A stretch of 64,000 nucleotides of DNA from Peromyscus leucopus (GCF_004664715.2 NC_051068.1:9477298-9541297), one strand, 5' to 3'; counted from the first letter of the stretch, positions 23,307-34,855 are shown. Notes: generated from the letters alone by a model not told the origin. Made by a program: numbers and translations.

Positions 23307-23452
23307 TACCTCTCCCTCCCCTCCCCTCCCCTCCCTCCCTCCCCTCCTCCCTCCTCTCCTCCCTTCCCCCCCTCCCCTCCCTTCTCTCCTCCCCTCTCTC
23401 TCTCTTCCTCCCTCCCTCCTTTCCTCCCTTACAGACACACACACACACACAA
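23307..23452. repeat. (CCCTC)n polypyrimidine tract ending in (CA)n
   Basis: About 120 bp of uninterrupted C/T with mirror-like symmetry, then a short CA run. It could form triplex (H-DNA). Confidence 0.95.
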
Positions 23453-24262
23453 TTTTGAAATAATATAAATCTTTTTACAAAGAGATAGGGTATCTCAATG
23501 GATAGTGCTTACTCATTTCACCTTTAAAGACACTGACTGAAAATGTTCAGGACGACTAAGGGGTGGCTCATCAGCAGACAGAGTCTGTACAGTACGGCAG
23601 CCCGGTTCAGTCCATAAGGCACACATGCAGACATGTACACAAGGAAGAAAGGAAACGGAGGAGGAAAACCAAATTCCATGCACATGAAAACCAAAATGTA
23701 AAAACAATCTTTTCTCACCACCAACCATAGTGTAAAACTAGAAATCAATAACAGGAGAAATTGCAAAAACTTCCCAGTTTGTGGAAACCAAATACAGTTC
23801 CTAAAATAAAAACTAAAAACAAACAAAATTCCAGTGAGTCAAAAAAAAAAAAAAAAGGAAAATTAAGTATTTTTCATCTGAGACAAATGAAAACAAACCG
23901 TTTGCCGGGACTCACCGTATGCAGCCACAGCAATGCTAAGACGGGACGTTTGTGGCGATCCATACCAACATTTAAAAGGACTCCTTAGGGCAGCGAGGCC
24001 TGCCAACCTGAGCTTGATCCTCAGAACCCAGAAAAAAAGCAGGGAGAACCAACGCCACAAACATGTCCTCTATCCTCAAATGACCACCAACACTTACACG
24101 ATAATAAGTATTTTTTAATCTGAAAGATCCCAAACAACCTAACATTTTATCTGGTATCTACAAGACGACGACCGAGAGAAGCCTGAAATTTGTAAGAAGC
24201 ACAGGGTAACACAGAGGAGAAAGGATTAAAAGAAGACCAGGAAAGTGACCTAAGAGGTGGGG

Positions 24263-24452
24263 ACACCCTCGGGGCTGGAGAGATGGCTCTGAGGTTCGGA
24301 GCACTGGCTGCGCTTCCAGAGGACCCAGGTTCAAGTCTCAGCACCCAATGGTAGTTCACAACTGTCTAGAACTCCAGTTCCAGGGTATCTGGCACCCTCA
24401 CTCAGGCAAAACACCAAAAAAATTAAATAAATTATTTTTTTAAAAAAGGTTT
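24263..24452 (+). repeat. B2 SINE
   Basis: Sense B2 head ggggctggagagatggctct, B box and an A/T-rich 3' end with aaattaaataaatt. Confidence 0.92.
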
Positions 24453-24746
24453 GGATAGCCCTGTTAGAGGAAAAAAAATCAATAAAACGTCAGCTGGACG
24501 AAGTAAAAAACACAGGACTCAAAATGAAAATGCGTTCATTCCAACCAACACCACAAAGATACAAAGGGTAGTAAGACAAAGTGCAGTGGTTGCATGGTGA
24601 TAAGACTGGACAACCAGGAGAAAACTGTGTATTATTGGACACATTTATCCACCAAGGTGAAATCATGAATAGAAAAGCTTGAACACACCAGTGGTAAGAA
24701 GACTGAATCATTAAAGTCTGTCATTAAGAATGATCAAGGACCTCAG

Positions 24747-24748
<2 letters not shown>

Positions 24749-24782
<34 letters not shown>

Positions 24783-24800
24783 CGCACCATACTCATACAC

Positions 24801-24867
<67 letters not shown>
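24749..24867. repeat. (CA)n and (GA)n microsatellites
   Basis: A CA run at 24749-24780 is followed by a GA run at about 24803-24867. Confidence 0.96.
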
Positions 24868-24871
<4 letters not shown>

Positions 24872-25147
24872 GGAGCTAATAAATCCACTCAGCAAAGTTG
24901 TTTAGGGATACCTTTAACCAAGAAAGAGAATGACTTATGGACTGAAAACTACAAACAATGCTGAATGAAATTAAAGACCTAAGTGGAGAGACACCTCAAG
25001 TTCACATTCCATAGGATTTAATTTCAACAGAATGGCACGACCACACAAAGCATTCCCTAGATTTAGTGCAATCCTATCAAAATCACAATCATTATAAAAC
25101 GGGTATGAACCCAAAGGACACCAATTATCAAAGCAGTAAGAATGCAA

Positions 25148-25262
25148 ATCTGAGGCCAAGCATGGTGGTACACATGATCCTAGCACTGGAGAGGCCGAGG
25201 CAGGTGGATCTCTGTGAGTTCCAGGCCAGCCAGGCCACGCAGTGAAACTGTTTTAAAAAGAA
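25148..25262 (+). repeat. B1 SINE
   Basis: 'gccaagcatggtggtacaca' to a short A-rich tail; diverged and slightly shortened. Confidence 0.9.
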
Positions 25263-25984
25263 AAGAAATTTATAAGACTCACAAGTCCTCATTTCCACAC
25301 TTACTTCAAAGCTCTATGTCAAAACAGGGTATTTCTGGTGTGAGGACAGATACAAAAGAGCCAGAAATAGGCTTACGTGGTTCAGTTGAGTGATTTTTTT
25401 CAAATACGGGTACCAAGACCATTTGATGGGACAAAGAGAGGTGGGGTTTTGTGTTTTGTCTTTTTTCAACATGAGTGCTAGGAAAACTGGATGTCCACAT
25501 GTAAAAGAGGAGAGGAGGAAGGAAGAAGGGATTTTTGCATCATATACAAAAACCAAGTGAAAACTGATCAAAAACCAAGATTAGTGACACTGAATTTAAC
25601 AATTACTATGACACCAAAAAACACAAGTAACAAAAGTAAGTTGGGTTATTAAATTTCAAAACTTACTCATCAAAAGTATGATGATTCCCTGGGTCAACCT
25701 AAGATGCAGGCCTCAGACTGAACAAAAAAGAGCAAGCAAGCTGGGCACCAGCAGTCAGCTCTCTACTTCCTGACAGCAGACACAATGTGACAGCTGCCTC
25801 GAGCTCCTGACACTATGCTTTCTTCAACTGAAGGACTGTATCCCCTGAAAGTGTGAGCCAGAACAAACCCTTCCTTCAGTAAGTTCATCATGGCATCAAG
25901 CAAAGTAAGACTACAATGAAAAAGGCAAATCAGAATGGTAGAAAATATATGCAAGTCATATTCTGACAAAGAACTAAGATAAAG

Positions 25985-26036
25985 AATATGTATGCTCAGC
26001 ATGCAAGAGGCCCTGGGTTCAATTTTCAGCACAGGA
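25985..26036 (+). repeat. ID SINE fragment
   Basis: 'ctcagcatgcaagaggccct' and 'gggttcaattttcagcac' match the ID 3' half. Confidence 0.6.
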
Positions 26037-26889
26037 AAGAAACCTTGACTATGACGAAGGACTCACACCATTCAACAAGGCACAACAGAAGCCAATTTTT
26101 AAAAAGAACAAAGGGCTTGACGATATGTCTCCAAAAATATACAAGTGGCTAATAAGAACAAGAAAGGGGGCTCAAAATCAGTAGTCACTTTAGCAATGCA
26201 GATCAAACCACAAGGAAACCACATTTCATATGCCTGTGGATAATTATTATTGATAAAATAAAAAAAAGCCCCACATTCTCACATCTCAGGATGTAGAGCA
26301 GCTGGTGCCTTTCTGGTGGACATGTAAGATATAGAGCCCTGTGGACATTTCCAGCTCCTTGAATAGTTGTAAAATTAATAGGTGAAGCATGAACTTAAAA
26401 AAACACAACTTGTAAATTAAGTCAGGTAGTATTATTCACAAGAGCTACAAAGAAGAAACAACCCAATAGCCACCAGCAGACAAAGGCATAGACAGACTAT
26501 GGTATAAACCCGTAAAGGAGTATTATTCAGTGGTAAAAGGAATAAATTTGGATGTGTGACATGTAAATACTGAAAGCATACCAACTGGTTAAGCCAGACA
26601 CAAAGGACAAATATTTTCACTCCATCCAAGTACAGAAGCAGCAAATCAAACACCAGGTAAAGCAGAGGGCGTGATGGCTCAGTAACTGATAGTCTGGAAA
26701 TAACGACTGCAACACCGAATGTGCCCAGTGGCACTGACACCCTTCACGTGGCTCAGTGTCTACGTATGCCACAGAAAGGAAGATGTGCAGAGTATCACTA
26801 CCACACTCTACCGCCACCTCGGGTGACTGCTGTCTTCTGGTATGTGTGCCTTTATGAAAACTCCTCCTGTTGAGTATGAGCTGGACTCA

Positions 26890-27057
26890 GTGACCCATTT
26901 CTTTTCTTTGTTGGTTTTTGGTTTGGAGACAGGGTTTCTCTGTATAGGCCTGGCTCTCCTGGAACTCAATTTGTACACCAGGCTAGCCTCAAACTTAAGA
27001 GATCCATTTGTCACTGCCTCCCAAATGCTGGGATTAAAAGCATGTGCCACAGCCACT
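26890..27057 (-). repeat. B1 SINE, antisense
   Basis: 'gagacagggtttctctgtat', 'ctcctggaactcaatttgta' and 'gctgggattaaaagcatgtg'. Confidence 0.92.
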
Positions 27058-27524
27058 AGTGACCCATTTCTAACACACAAGGAGAGTGTAAGTGTAAGTG
27101 ACTGTGTGACTTGGACTCTTGGTCATAAGGAAACAAGCATTGCTTTCTTCCCGGTCACTTATTTGGGTAAGTCAGGTTCCACACTGCCATGCCATCAAGA
27201 GCCACGAACACATCCACATGTGGAGGACTGCCCGTCAACACCCACAAGAGCTCACCTAGAGCAGGCCCTCCAGCCTAGTCAAGCTCTGATGACATCACCC
27301 TTCTGTACCCCAAGTCAAAACACCCAGCCCACCTACTCCTGGCTTTGACTCTCAGAAACTGTGGTGATAAGAAATAACATGCCAGGGACGCGGGACCAAC
27401 ATGAGGGTCCGAGGGGCACACCAATCACAAAATGCTCAAGTATTATATAAAAGTTTGTAATTCCTAATAAAATAATGTTCCATGCTAATCTGTGCATTAT
27501 GAGTAAGGTACAGAAAGAGGAACG

Positions 27525-27695
27525 GGGCTGGAGGGACAGTTGGGCAGTCAGGTACACCGGATGCTCTTACAGGACTCCAGCTCAGTTCGCAGCACCTATT
27601 TACAGCCATCTCTCTTGCCTCCATGGGCATCAGCCATTCACATGGCAAACATACATACGCATGAGCACTCACACATAAAAACAGGTAAGTTTATT
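27525..27695 (+). repeat. B2/B3-type SINE
   Basis: 'ggggctggagggacagttgg' head and 'agctcagttcgcagcaccta' B-box region, with an AT-rich end. Confidence 0.8.
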
Positions 27696-27789
27696 TAAAA
27701 TTAAAGGAAAATGTCCGTCTTACGGGGACAAGAAAGTCAGCAGCTGATACTGAGACAACCTGAGCCAAATCTCATTGGCATTAAAAGCT

Positions 27790-27795
27790 TTTATT
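27790..27795 (-). terminator. SKIL: SKIL polyadenylation signal AATAAA
   Basis: Canonical AATAAA on the minus strand, followed about 35 nt later by a GGTTGTCTC GU-rich element. Cleavage is expected near 27770. Earlier alternative sites are possible. Confidence 0.75.
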
Positions 27796-30434
27796 GGGAA
27801 TATCATCCACAATCTATACAAGTTATGTACAAGGCATGAAAATGGAAAACAGCACAAAATACAATTGAGGTATAAGCTAAGAGCACAGTATGTCATGTTT
27901 CAATAAATATAATCCAAAATTTGTAAACTAAGTAACCAGATAGATGAATATTTTTTTTTTTAGTAAAACCATATAAAATATTTATTTCACGTGAGGTAGA
28001 GGACAGTTTTGTGTGTCATATAATGCAACCAACCACAGCAATTTTAATCATAAAACTATACACATTGGCAAAATTACCAGTTGAATTATGCTCAATCTAG
28101 TCAATGTGCTTCAGTAGTTGCAGAAGGGACCTTTCACTTACTGCCTTCACAGGCTGGAAACTGAGGAATAACTGAGGACTGTTACGCTGCCTTCAAACTA
28201 CCAAGGGAAGGACGCCAGCAGAAGCTAACGGCAACTACGTTTATCACAAACTCTAACAACGCAAACCAGGTCGCAGGTCCAGCAATTACTTTAGTAGGGT
28301 GTCTGCATGAGAAGTACTGTAAGTGTGCTGTGCTTTCTGTTTTTTCAAAGTGAGGTATCTATATTGAAGAAAAAAATCTTATAAATTTCTTTTATACTAA
28401 ACTAACTTTAAACACTATTTTGTTTCTGGGCTTAATTTTAAAATGTTTTATATTTGATCACTTCCTAATTCCAAAACAGTAACACTATATATGACATTTA
28501 ATTCTATTTCTAAATAGGCTTCAAATTGTATTATGCATTTTTAAAAGCCATTTAAGTGGGAAGATTAAAAAAGACTGTCCTTTTAAACAAGATACAATAC
28601 AAAATACCCATATATGTTTTTCTCCCAACAGTGGAAATGCTTAAGTATCTTACACTAGAAAAAGAAAAAATTAAGTTCTGTTTAAATATCTCAGTCCACA
28701 AGGATAATATATAATGCAGCAGTTCCTATCACATATTGCTGATTGCTTCCATGAAACCATTAACAAGCAGAACCAAGAGCCGGAGCAGATGTACAGAAGA
28801 ACACACTTTGTCATCAGTTTGTAATGTCCTGCCTTAAGGATTAAAGACATGATGGACAAATGAAAACCAGCGTCCTTCCCTACTCACTCAAGCACAGCAG
28901 AGCGCACCTTCCGGAAGCGGGTCGAAGCCCTTCAGAGGCGGCCCTGCAGCTGCTGTCCGGGAAATACCTCGGCCCCTTTCCTACTGCTTGTGTCCCCTTT
29001 CATTTTGCTTTTCTGCAAACAAGCCACAGACACACGAAGAGACTGGTTGTTCTGAGGTGACTTTCAAAGGACACAGGAGCCTTCGAACAAAGTGTGCTCC
29101 CGGTTTCATCCACTCCAGTCTGCCTTATAATTCACTATGTACAAATGAGTTTTTTCATTATGCCTTCCCACCCCTGTACAAAAGATTTTACATATAAACA
29201 GGTTATATATTAAATGTTATAAAATCAGCTCAAGAAGCATAAAACATCCTTATCATCAAAAACACAAGAAATTCAAGCGAAAGAATATATTTCAAAAATA
29301 TTAAAGCCCAAGCCAAACCTAAGTTGTTGGTCAAACCTTCTCATGTTCAAAGTCTTGGTTGTGATTGGCAGGTAGTTAAGGGTCTCCTTGACAGCAGGAG
29401 CTCCCAAACTTGGACCACAGAGAGAAATTATCACCACCACAGCAAGCATCACTCATCTCTCAGTATAAAAGCTAACACGGTCTTTCCTCTACTTTAGCGA
29501 ACTCTACAGTCCACTCCTAAATACAGCTTTTCAGAGTAAATGGTCTCATTTTCTCCTAAACAGAATATGAAGTCTGAGGAAAAATCTGCTTGCCTAGTGA
29601 ACTTGGCACAACACACAAGACCTAACACCGAAGCAAACTTTAAGTTAGCAACCAACACACAAAATGAACATGCATAAAGTAAGCTTCACATGGAAATTTA
29701 AGCAGCAGTCACTTCGGGAGTATTACAGAATTTCATTTTGTTTTTAAGCTATATGGTGCAATGTAACTTAAAGTTACTTTTAACAGTAGTAGGTATAATA
29801 TTTACAATTGATTAAAAATTATTTTTAAGGAAGTTCAGACAGAAAACTATGGCACATCCTTTCATCTTCTGGAAAGTAAAGACTATGCTATATATAATGT
29901 CATGAGGCAAGTTTCACTGAAAGACTAGAAGAATTACATTTACTACAGTAGCACATAAGAACAGTCTTAAGTCAGAAAAATAAAGGTGTAAGTCTCCCTC
30001 CCACATAGCCAAGCTGCGCTATAACTAACTGATAACTAAGCTAAAGCTATTTTACAAATGTCTGCTTTTTTTTTCTCCATATCTAAATAAAATGACATAC
30101 ATGGGCCCTGTGCAATTCAACATCTGCTTCTCCTCAAGGAGGTTACAAAGTCAACACATTAAATTAGAAAGCTCACATAACGGAGTCAATCCACATTTAT
30201 GTCACAACATATTTAGAAAGCAGACTCCCTTTTGGAAAGTAGAAAAGCTGCTTGTCAATGTATCATGAAACAAAGTATGACCACAGGCAGGCACATGCTG
30301 ACGAGGGCTCGGATGTCCCACACCACTCGAGTAGTGACAGCCTGAACTCGGAGTTCACGCAGTGACACGAGACAGCTTGGGAAACACGACACCGACGGTG
30401 CGGACGCTGCCTTCAGGAAACTCCCTAAAAGCCA

Positions 30435-30542
30435 CCGCGGCAGGTGTGGAGGCCCGCACCTGTGAACCCAACACTTGGGAGGCAGAGGCGGGAGGAGCGA
30501 GCCCTGCGATTTGGAGGGGAAGCAAAAACAAAAAGAAAAAAC
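30435..30542 (+). repeat. B1-like SINE in the SKIL 3' UTR
   Basis: 'gcaggtgtggaggcccgcac' and 'acttgggaggcagaggcggg' with an A-rich tail. Confidence 0.75.
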
Positions 30543-31274
30543 ACAATGTATTTCAAGGCAAGCATCAACTAATGTGAAACTTGCTGGTAAAAATGTCAGA
30601 CTTTAATGTGCAAAAAATAAAACAAAGTGCAGAGACTGCCCTTCCCCAAATCATGGAATTCATTTGTCATCTAAAAATTATCTAAAATTCCTGCTAGTAG
30701 CAGATACTTCAATTGTGGATTGTTAACCTATCAGATACTATTAGCTGACTGTAAATTCCTGATTTTAAGATTAAAGAGTCATAATGGTCCATTCGTGCAA
30801 GTTTTAACATTTAAACATACAAAAGTCCAAAATAAACTTCAAGATATTTAATATTTTATAATTTAAAAGAAAAAATTCATTATATAAATCTCAGTAAGAC
30901 CTTTATAAGACTACATATAAAAACTATACAAGAGGATTATGAATTACATAGGAACCAATGTACATCAGTGGAATCCATTTTCCTCATGAAGATGAGTATT
31001 TTTACACCACTATTAATAAAAGTTCAGAAATCATTTTAATTTTCCGAAGTTGCGCACACACACATATCTAGATATAGCCACTCTTAAACCGAAAGACAAA
31101 TTACAACTGCTTCTTGTGTGCAGCATCAGGGCAGGGCAAAGCATGCTCCTCACCAATGGATGTTAGGGTGGTGGTACTCTCATTCCATCAGTAAAATTCC
31201 TCTTAGGAGGAACCTCATTCCACAACCTGAACAAAATAAAAAGAGACTTGGTATATAAAAAACGAGGAGATTCA

Positions 31275-31435
31275 GCCTGGCGGTGGCAGCGCACACCTTT
31301 AGTCCCAGCACTTGGGAGGCAGAGGCAGGTAGATCTCTGAGTTCGAAGCCAGCCTCGTCTACAGAGTGAATTCCAGGACAGCCAGTACTACACAGAGAAA
31401 CCCTATCTTAAAAAACTTAAAAAAAAAAAAAAGAT
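31275..31435 (+). repeat. B1 SINE in the SKIL 3' UTR
   Basis: 'gcctggcggtggcagcgcac' to an A run of about 13. It is antisense to the transcript. Confidence 0.93.
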
Positions 31436-31866
31436 TCTGTAATAAGATATTCTGTAATGAGAAGGAAGATACAGAGTTGAATAAACATTACCACCGTATC
31501 TAAAAATCGAGCCCGAAATAAGCGTAACAGAATTGACACAGCTATTTTCCACCACATTCGCAGCTCTGAAAAGCATGTAACTGTTAGGCTTGCCTTAGAA
31601 AGACAGGCAGACCGTCTACAGCTGGAATTACACAGGCTATCATTATCAAGCTGACTGGAAAAGAACAAAGAAGCATACATTTCATTCATTTGGAAAACGG
31701 AAAAATTATGTACTAATAGAGAATCTCTTCACTTTGCTGCCCTACAAATGAACAGAGTATCTAGTTATCTTCATGCAGATAAAGTAAGACGACAGAATTC
31801 AATGTCCAAAGCAAGCGACAGACACAAAGCCCTGTCACCAACGCAGAGGCGTCTCTCCTCCGGCTC

Positions 31867-32025
31867 CTACTCCTTGGTGGTCTTTGCTGACTTCACCATC
31901 TGCGCCTTCAGCTCCTTTATCATCAGCTCTAACTTCTGCCTCGCCTCCCGCTCCTGTCTCAGTTCATCCTGGAGCTCTTGCCGGTCCGCTTCAGCATGGT
32001 CTAGTCTCTGCCTCAGTTCTGCCAA
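31867..32025 (-). CDS. SKIL: SnoN exon 7, C-terminal coiled coil and stop (residues 626-677)
   Basis: Final coding segment, [10 protein letters not shown] to SAKTTKE followed by TAG at 31869-31867. It continues the heptad-rich coiled coil started in exon 6, through which Ski and SnoN form homo- and heterodimers. The acceptor is CAG at 32028-32026 and the phase is 0, so EYAAQ joins LAELRQ directly. The 159 nt include the stop. The end differs at a few residues from the human KSSKTAKE tail but keeps its length, so the protein totals 677 residues, close to the rodent and human proteins (about 675-684). Confidence 0.96.
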   Translation of the reverse strand: MAELRQRLDHAEADRQELQDELRQEREARQKLELMIKELKAQMVKSAKTTKE

Positions 32026-32369
32026 CTGGAGGATTTAAAGACGGTTAGTTTTCCATCACTTTGGATTTCCCATTTCATCATCTTACCATAGTTACAAAAC
32101 AAACTGTCTTTGCTCTTTACAAAATGAACTGTTTTCATGCAACCTCGGGACACCTAGCACTTCTGACACCGACACGCTAGGGAACCGTAGGGATGGGAGT
32201 GTCAAGAGGAATGCGTGTGCAGCACTCTCACAGAGGCTTCCGGCGTCGCCCGACACTCTCCACAGCTCATCTTCATATTCGTGATTGTAGTGACAAAGTT
32301 ACTCATGCTTGCTAAATGGAATAAAAGCTCATCTTACTATAGCAAAATAACAAAAACTATATTCTATTT

Positions 32370-32447
32370 ATGTATTCATTTACGTGGTGCTAGAGATTGA
32401 ACCCTGCATGTTAAGCAGGTGTTTAATACTCATCCATATCCCTAGCC
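32370..32447 (-). repeat. ID SINE, antisense
   Basis: 'gtgctagagattgaaccctg' and 'gtgtttaatactcatccata' are the antisense ID B and A boxes. Confidence 0.7.
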
Positions 32448-32557
32448 CAAAAAGATGCAAAACTTTATACAGAGAGTACTAGACATTAGTAACTGAGATA
32501 ACCAAATTACAGAATCCCAATTAAAACTGAAAATAATAAAGGTTAAAAAATCTTATT

Positions 32558-32660
32558 GGAGGCAGGTGTGGTGGTGCACATCTTAAATGCCAGCATTTGG
32601 GAGGCAGGCAGATTTCTGTGAATTAGAGGCAATACTACAAATTGATACCCTCTCCCCATA
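32558..32660 (+). repeat. B1 SINE, diverged
   Basis: 'ggcaggtgtggtggtgcaca' followed by 'catttgggaggcaggcagat'. Confidence 0.8.
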
Positions 32661-32844
32661 GCCCCACCAAAAAAGGGGAGGGGAGAGAGAGAAAGAGGAG
32701 GAGGTAGGGAGGAATGGAGGGTGGGAGAGAGAAACAGAACTATCTTAGTGGAGATATACAGCTGCGCTTAAACCAGTTTTCCCTTCTGAAGGCCAGCTGG
32801 CTGGGCAAAAGGAATTCCTTGGCAGCAAGCATCCACACCTGCCA

Positions 32845-33050
32845 TGCTAGCAGATTGCCACGCTAGCCACGCTAACAGACCGGCCACGCTAACAGACCGG
32901 CCACGCTAGCCACGCTAACAGACCGGCCATGCTAGCAGACCGCCATGCTCGCAGACCACCACGCTAGCCAGGCTAACGGACCAGCCACACTAACAGACCG
33001 GCCACGCTCGCAGACCGCCACGCTATCCAGACCGCCACGCTAGCAGACCG
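32845..33050. repeat. 17-bp minisatellite with nine CAGAC motifs
   Basis: Tandem variants of ccacgctaacagaccgg, with 9-bp half units (cacgctagc), fill about 200 bp and stop 16 bp before the exon 6 donor. CAGAC occurs at 32876, 32893, 32919, 32936, 32952, 32994, 33011, 33028 and 33044; most spacings are 16-17 bp. Confidence 0.95.
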
Positions 33051-33066
33051 GCCCGCCCCCTCTCAC

Positions 33067-33291
33067 CTGTGCGGCGTACTCAGCCTCCTTGTCTTTCTCT
33101 AAGTTTGAGTCACAGGTGCATTTCTGCTTCATCACCTGCTCCAGCTTCTTCTCTAAGTCTCTCTGTTCAGTGTAGAATTCCTCCATCCGCTGAGCATGCT
33201 CATTCTGCAGAGACTCAAGTTCTTTCTGGAGACTCTGCTGCTCTTCAGTAAGCTCCTTCATTGCCTTTGAGCTGCTCAACATGTCCACTTC
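33067..33291 (-). CDS. SKIL: SnoN exon 6, coiled coil (residues 551-625)
   Basis: This exon encodes 75 residues beginning [19 protein letters not shown], a highly charged leucine-heptad segment forming most of the SnoN dimerisation coiled coil. It also contains the [21 protein letters not shown] stretch known from the human protein. It is bounded by an ACAG acceptor (295-292 of 33 kb) and a GTGAGA donor at 33066-33061, both phase 0. The donor is immediately followed by a CAGAC-rich minisatellite in the intron. Conservation with human is very high, with only conservative changes such as D for K at residue 553. Confidence 0.97.
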
Positions 33292-33514
33292 CTGTAACAT
33301 AGAGCCACAGTTCTTTATTTCCATCCCCTTAGGAAAAAGTAAGTCACAAGGCATTTAAAGCTCAGCTATGGTAGCATGTGTATATAGAAATGACTGACGT
33401 CAAGAACTGCTTCTTAGTATAAAACCGAACCACCGAGTCCACTGCGGTATCTCCTTCTGACTCTGTTATCATGAAAAGCTATTCTAACAATGACTATTTC
33501 TTAAGGCAACCTAC
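33292..33514 (-). other. SKIL: SKIL intron 5
   Basis: Short intron (223 bp) with a GTAGGT donor at 33514-33509 and a CAG acceptor at 33294-33292. No repeat is recognised. Confidence 0.95.
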
Positions 33515-33744
33515 CATCTGAAGCTGCTGCTTCTTCTGCAGAATCGAATTCAGCTTCTCCTGCTGTGTTACATAGGTTCTCATCACTTCTTCCATGATCT
33601 TCCCCTTGTCGTCCTCACAAGTACCATCTCTGACCGGAAACGGAGAGACAGCTTCAGCAGCACGCTTGCTGACGTCTCTCACTAAGCCGCAAACAGGAGA
33701 CTCAGATTTCTTTTTACTCATAGAGCTATTTGAGATCAGTGGAT
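33515..33744 (-). CDS. SKIL: SnoN exon 5 (residues 474-550)
   Basis: It encodes the link between the regulatory middle region and the coiled coil: [12 protein letters not shown], a variable segment, then the conserved [20 protein letters not shown] and LQKKQQLQM. The exon begins with AT, completing Asp474 from exon 4's last G, and ends at ATG before GTAGGT. The acceptor has a long pyrimidine tract ending CCAAAG. The variable part (about residues 496-514) is a few residues shorter than in human, which accounts for part of the overall length difference. Everything after residue 514 is nearly identical. Confidence 0.96.
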
Positions 33745-34005
33745 CTTTGGAAAGAAACAGAAGAAGAAGAAAAAAGGGTTACTACCAATGGTAAAAAGTC
33801 ACCGGAACAACCCCTAAGTGATTCACTTATTAATCAATTCAGAAGCAATGCAACACTCAAGGAAGGGATTAACAAAGGTGGTGCCACTGCAGACAGTCAC
33901 CGAGAGGCTGGCACACGAAGACAGAAGCCCACGTTCACGGACTACAGACTTAACCTGCTCAGTGCAATCCACATCACAACCCCAGCGCCTGTTTTCGCAG
34001 AAACC

Positions 34006-34429
34006 TGAGGTGGTAATCTAATTGTACTGAAATGTGATGTTGATTGTATGTTAATAAATAAAGTTGCCCGGGGGTCAGAGCTATTAGAGCCATAGCAAGA
34101 ATGTGGCGGTGGTGGCGCACGCCTTTAATCCCATAGATCTCTGTGTGTTCAGGGATACAGCCAGCATTGGAGACATATGCCTTTAAGACCTGGGGGGCTG
34201 TACATTCAGACAGTGACGAGGCAGTCACGTGTTTGGGTTTACAACCAATGAGAAGGCAGAACAAAATACTATAAAAAGATGAACAGACAGGATATAGCTC
34301 TCTTTCTGGAAGCTGGGACACCGCAGGAGGAAGGGTGAGATTTTTTAGCTCTGAGCTCTGACCTCTCAGCTTTCTCTTTTACATTGTTTCTGTGTTTCTT
34401 ATTTAATAAAACGGTTGGATACATCTACA
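34006..34429 (+). mobile_element. Solo LTR with perfect 6-bp target duplication (intron 4)
   Basis: A 424-bp LTR begins TGAGGTGG and ends CATCTACA, flanked on both sides by GAAACC (34000-34005 and 34430-34435). It has a TATAAAAA box at 34270-34277 and an AATAAA at about 34405-34410, so promoter and R region are on the plus strand, opposite to SKIL. Its U3 contains a B1-derived stretch (about 34103-34155, gtggcgcacgcctttaatcc). The 6-bp duplication is typical of class II (ERVK-type) elements. No internal viral genes are present. Confidence 0.93.
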
Positions 34430-34544
34430 GAAACCAACTAGCTCATTCTAAGATTCATACTGAAATGTGAGAAATTCAAGGTTTGCTCAAACAATCTAGA
34501 AAAACAGTAATCAACTTGGAGGGCTTATAAGCCCCAGCCTCAAC

Positions 34545-34855
34545 TCTTCCTACAAGCTACAGAGATCACAATGTGTGGCTGGCCCAGTGCTTGCCACCTA
34601 AGTGTGAACACCTGAGTTTGAGGCCCCAGCACCCTCGTACAGCCATGTGCAGGGGCACACTTTTGTAACCACAGCCTTTCTAAGGAAAAAGGCAGATGCA
34701 GAGGGGTCCCAGAAGCTCCAAGAGACAAACCTCAAGGGCGTCTCAAGGTGGGAGGTGAAGACCCACTCACAAAGTAGTCCTCTAACCTCCAAATGCCTCC
34801 ACACACAATGTATACGTGTACATGTACACAAGACACACTGTACACACATATACAA
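34545..34855 (+). repeat. B4/B2-type SINE, diverged
   Basis: tRNA-like head (ggctggcccagtgcttgcca, acctgagtttgaggccccag), a degraded B1-like part and a CA-rich end. Confidence 0.6.

Larger units (their letters stand above)
24890..26830 (+). mobile_element. Degraded L1 ORF2-like remnant, interrupted
   Basis: Scattered sense L1 landmarks appear in the right order: gctgaatgaaattaaagacc, then gtgcaatcctatcaaaatca, then ctaggaaaactggatgtcca, then gcaatgcagatcaaaccaca, then ggagtattattcagtggtaa. Reading frames are destroyed. A B1 (25148-25260) and an ID-like piece (25985-26036) lie inside. Confidence 0.65.
27770..31866 (-). other. SKIL: SKIL 3' UTR (about 4.1 kb)
   Basis: AT-rich sequence from the stop codon to the polyadenylation site. 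It is poor in repeats compared with both flanks except for a B1 at 31275-31435 and a B1-like piece at 30435-30540. Many ATTTA pentamers occur on the gene strand, compatible with regulated mRNA stability, as expected for an unstable immediate-response transcript. The length fits the long 3' UTR known for SKIL. That the UTR is continuous with exon 7 is inferred from the absence of a good splice pair. Confidence 0.8.
32026..33066 (-). other. SKIL: SKIL intron 6
   Basis: 1.04-kb intron between GTGAGA (33066-33061) and CAG (32028-32026). It contains an antisense ID, a B1, a GA-rich stretch (about 32680-32730) and the CAGAC minisatellite. Confidence 0.93.

Noticed and set aside
24890..26830. Active L1 reverse transcriptase
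   Set aside because: Landmarks are scattered and every frame is interrupted by stops and other insertions.
31195..31245. Possible extra SKIL exon or alternative acceptor near 31.2 kb
   Set aside because: The coding frame already ends at 31867 with the expected C-terminus, and no convincing splice pair was found.
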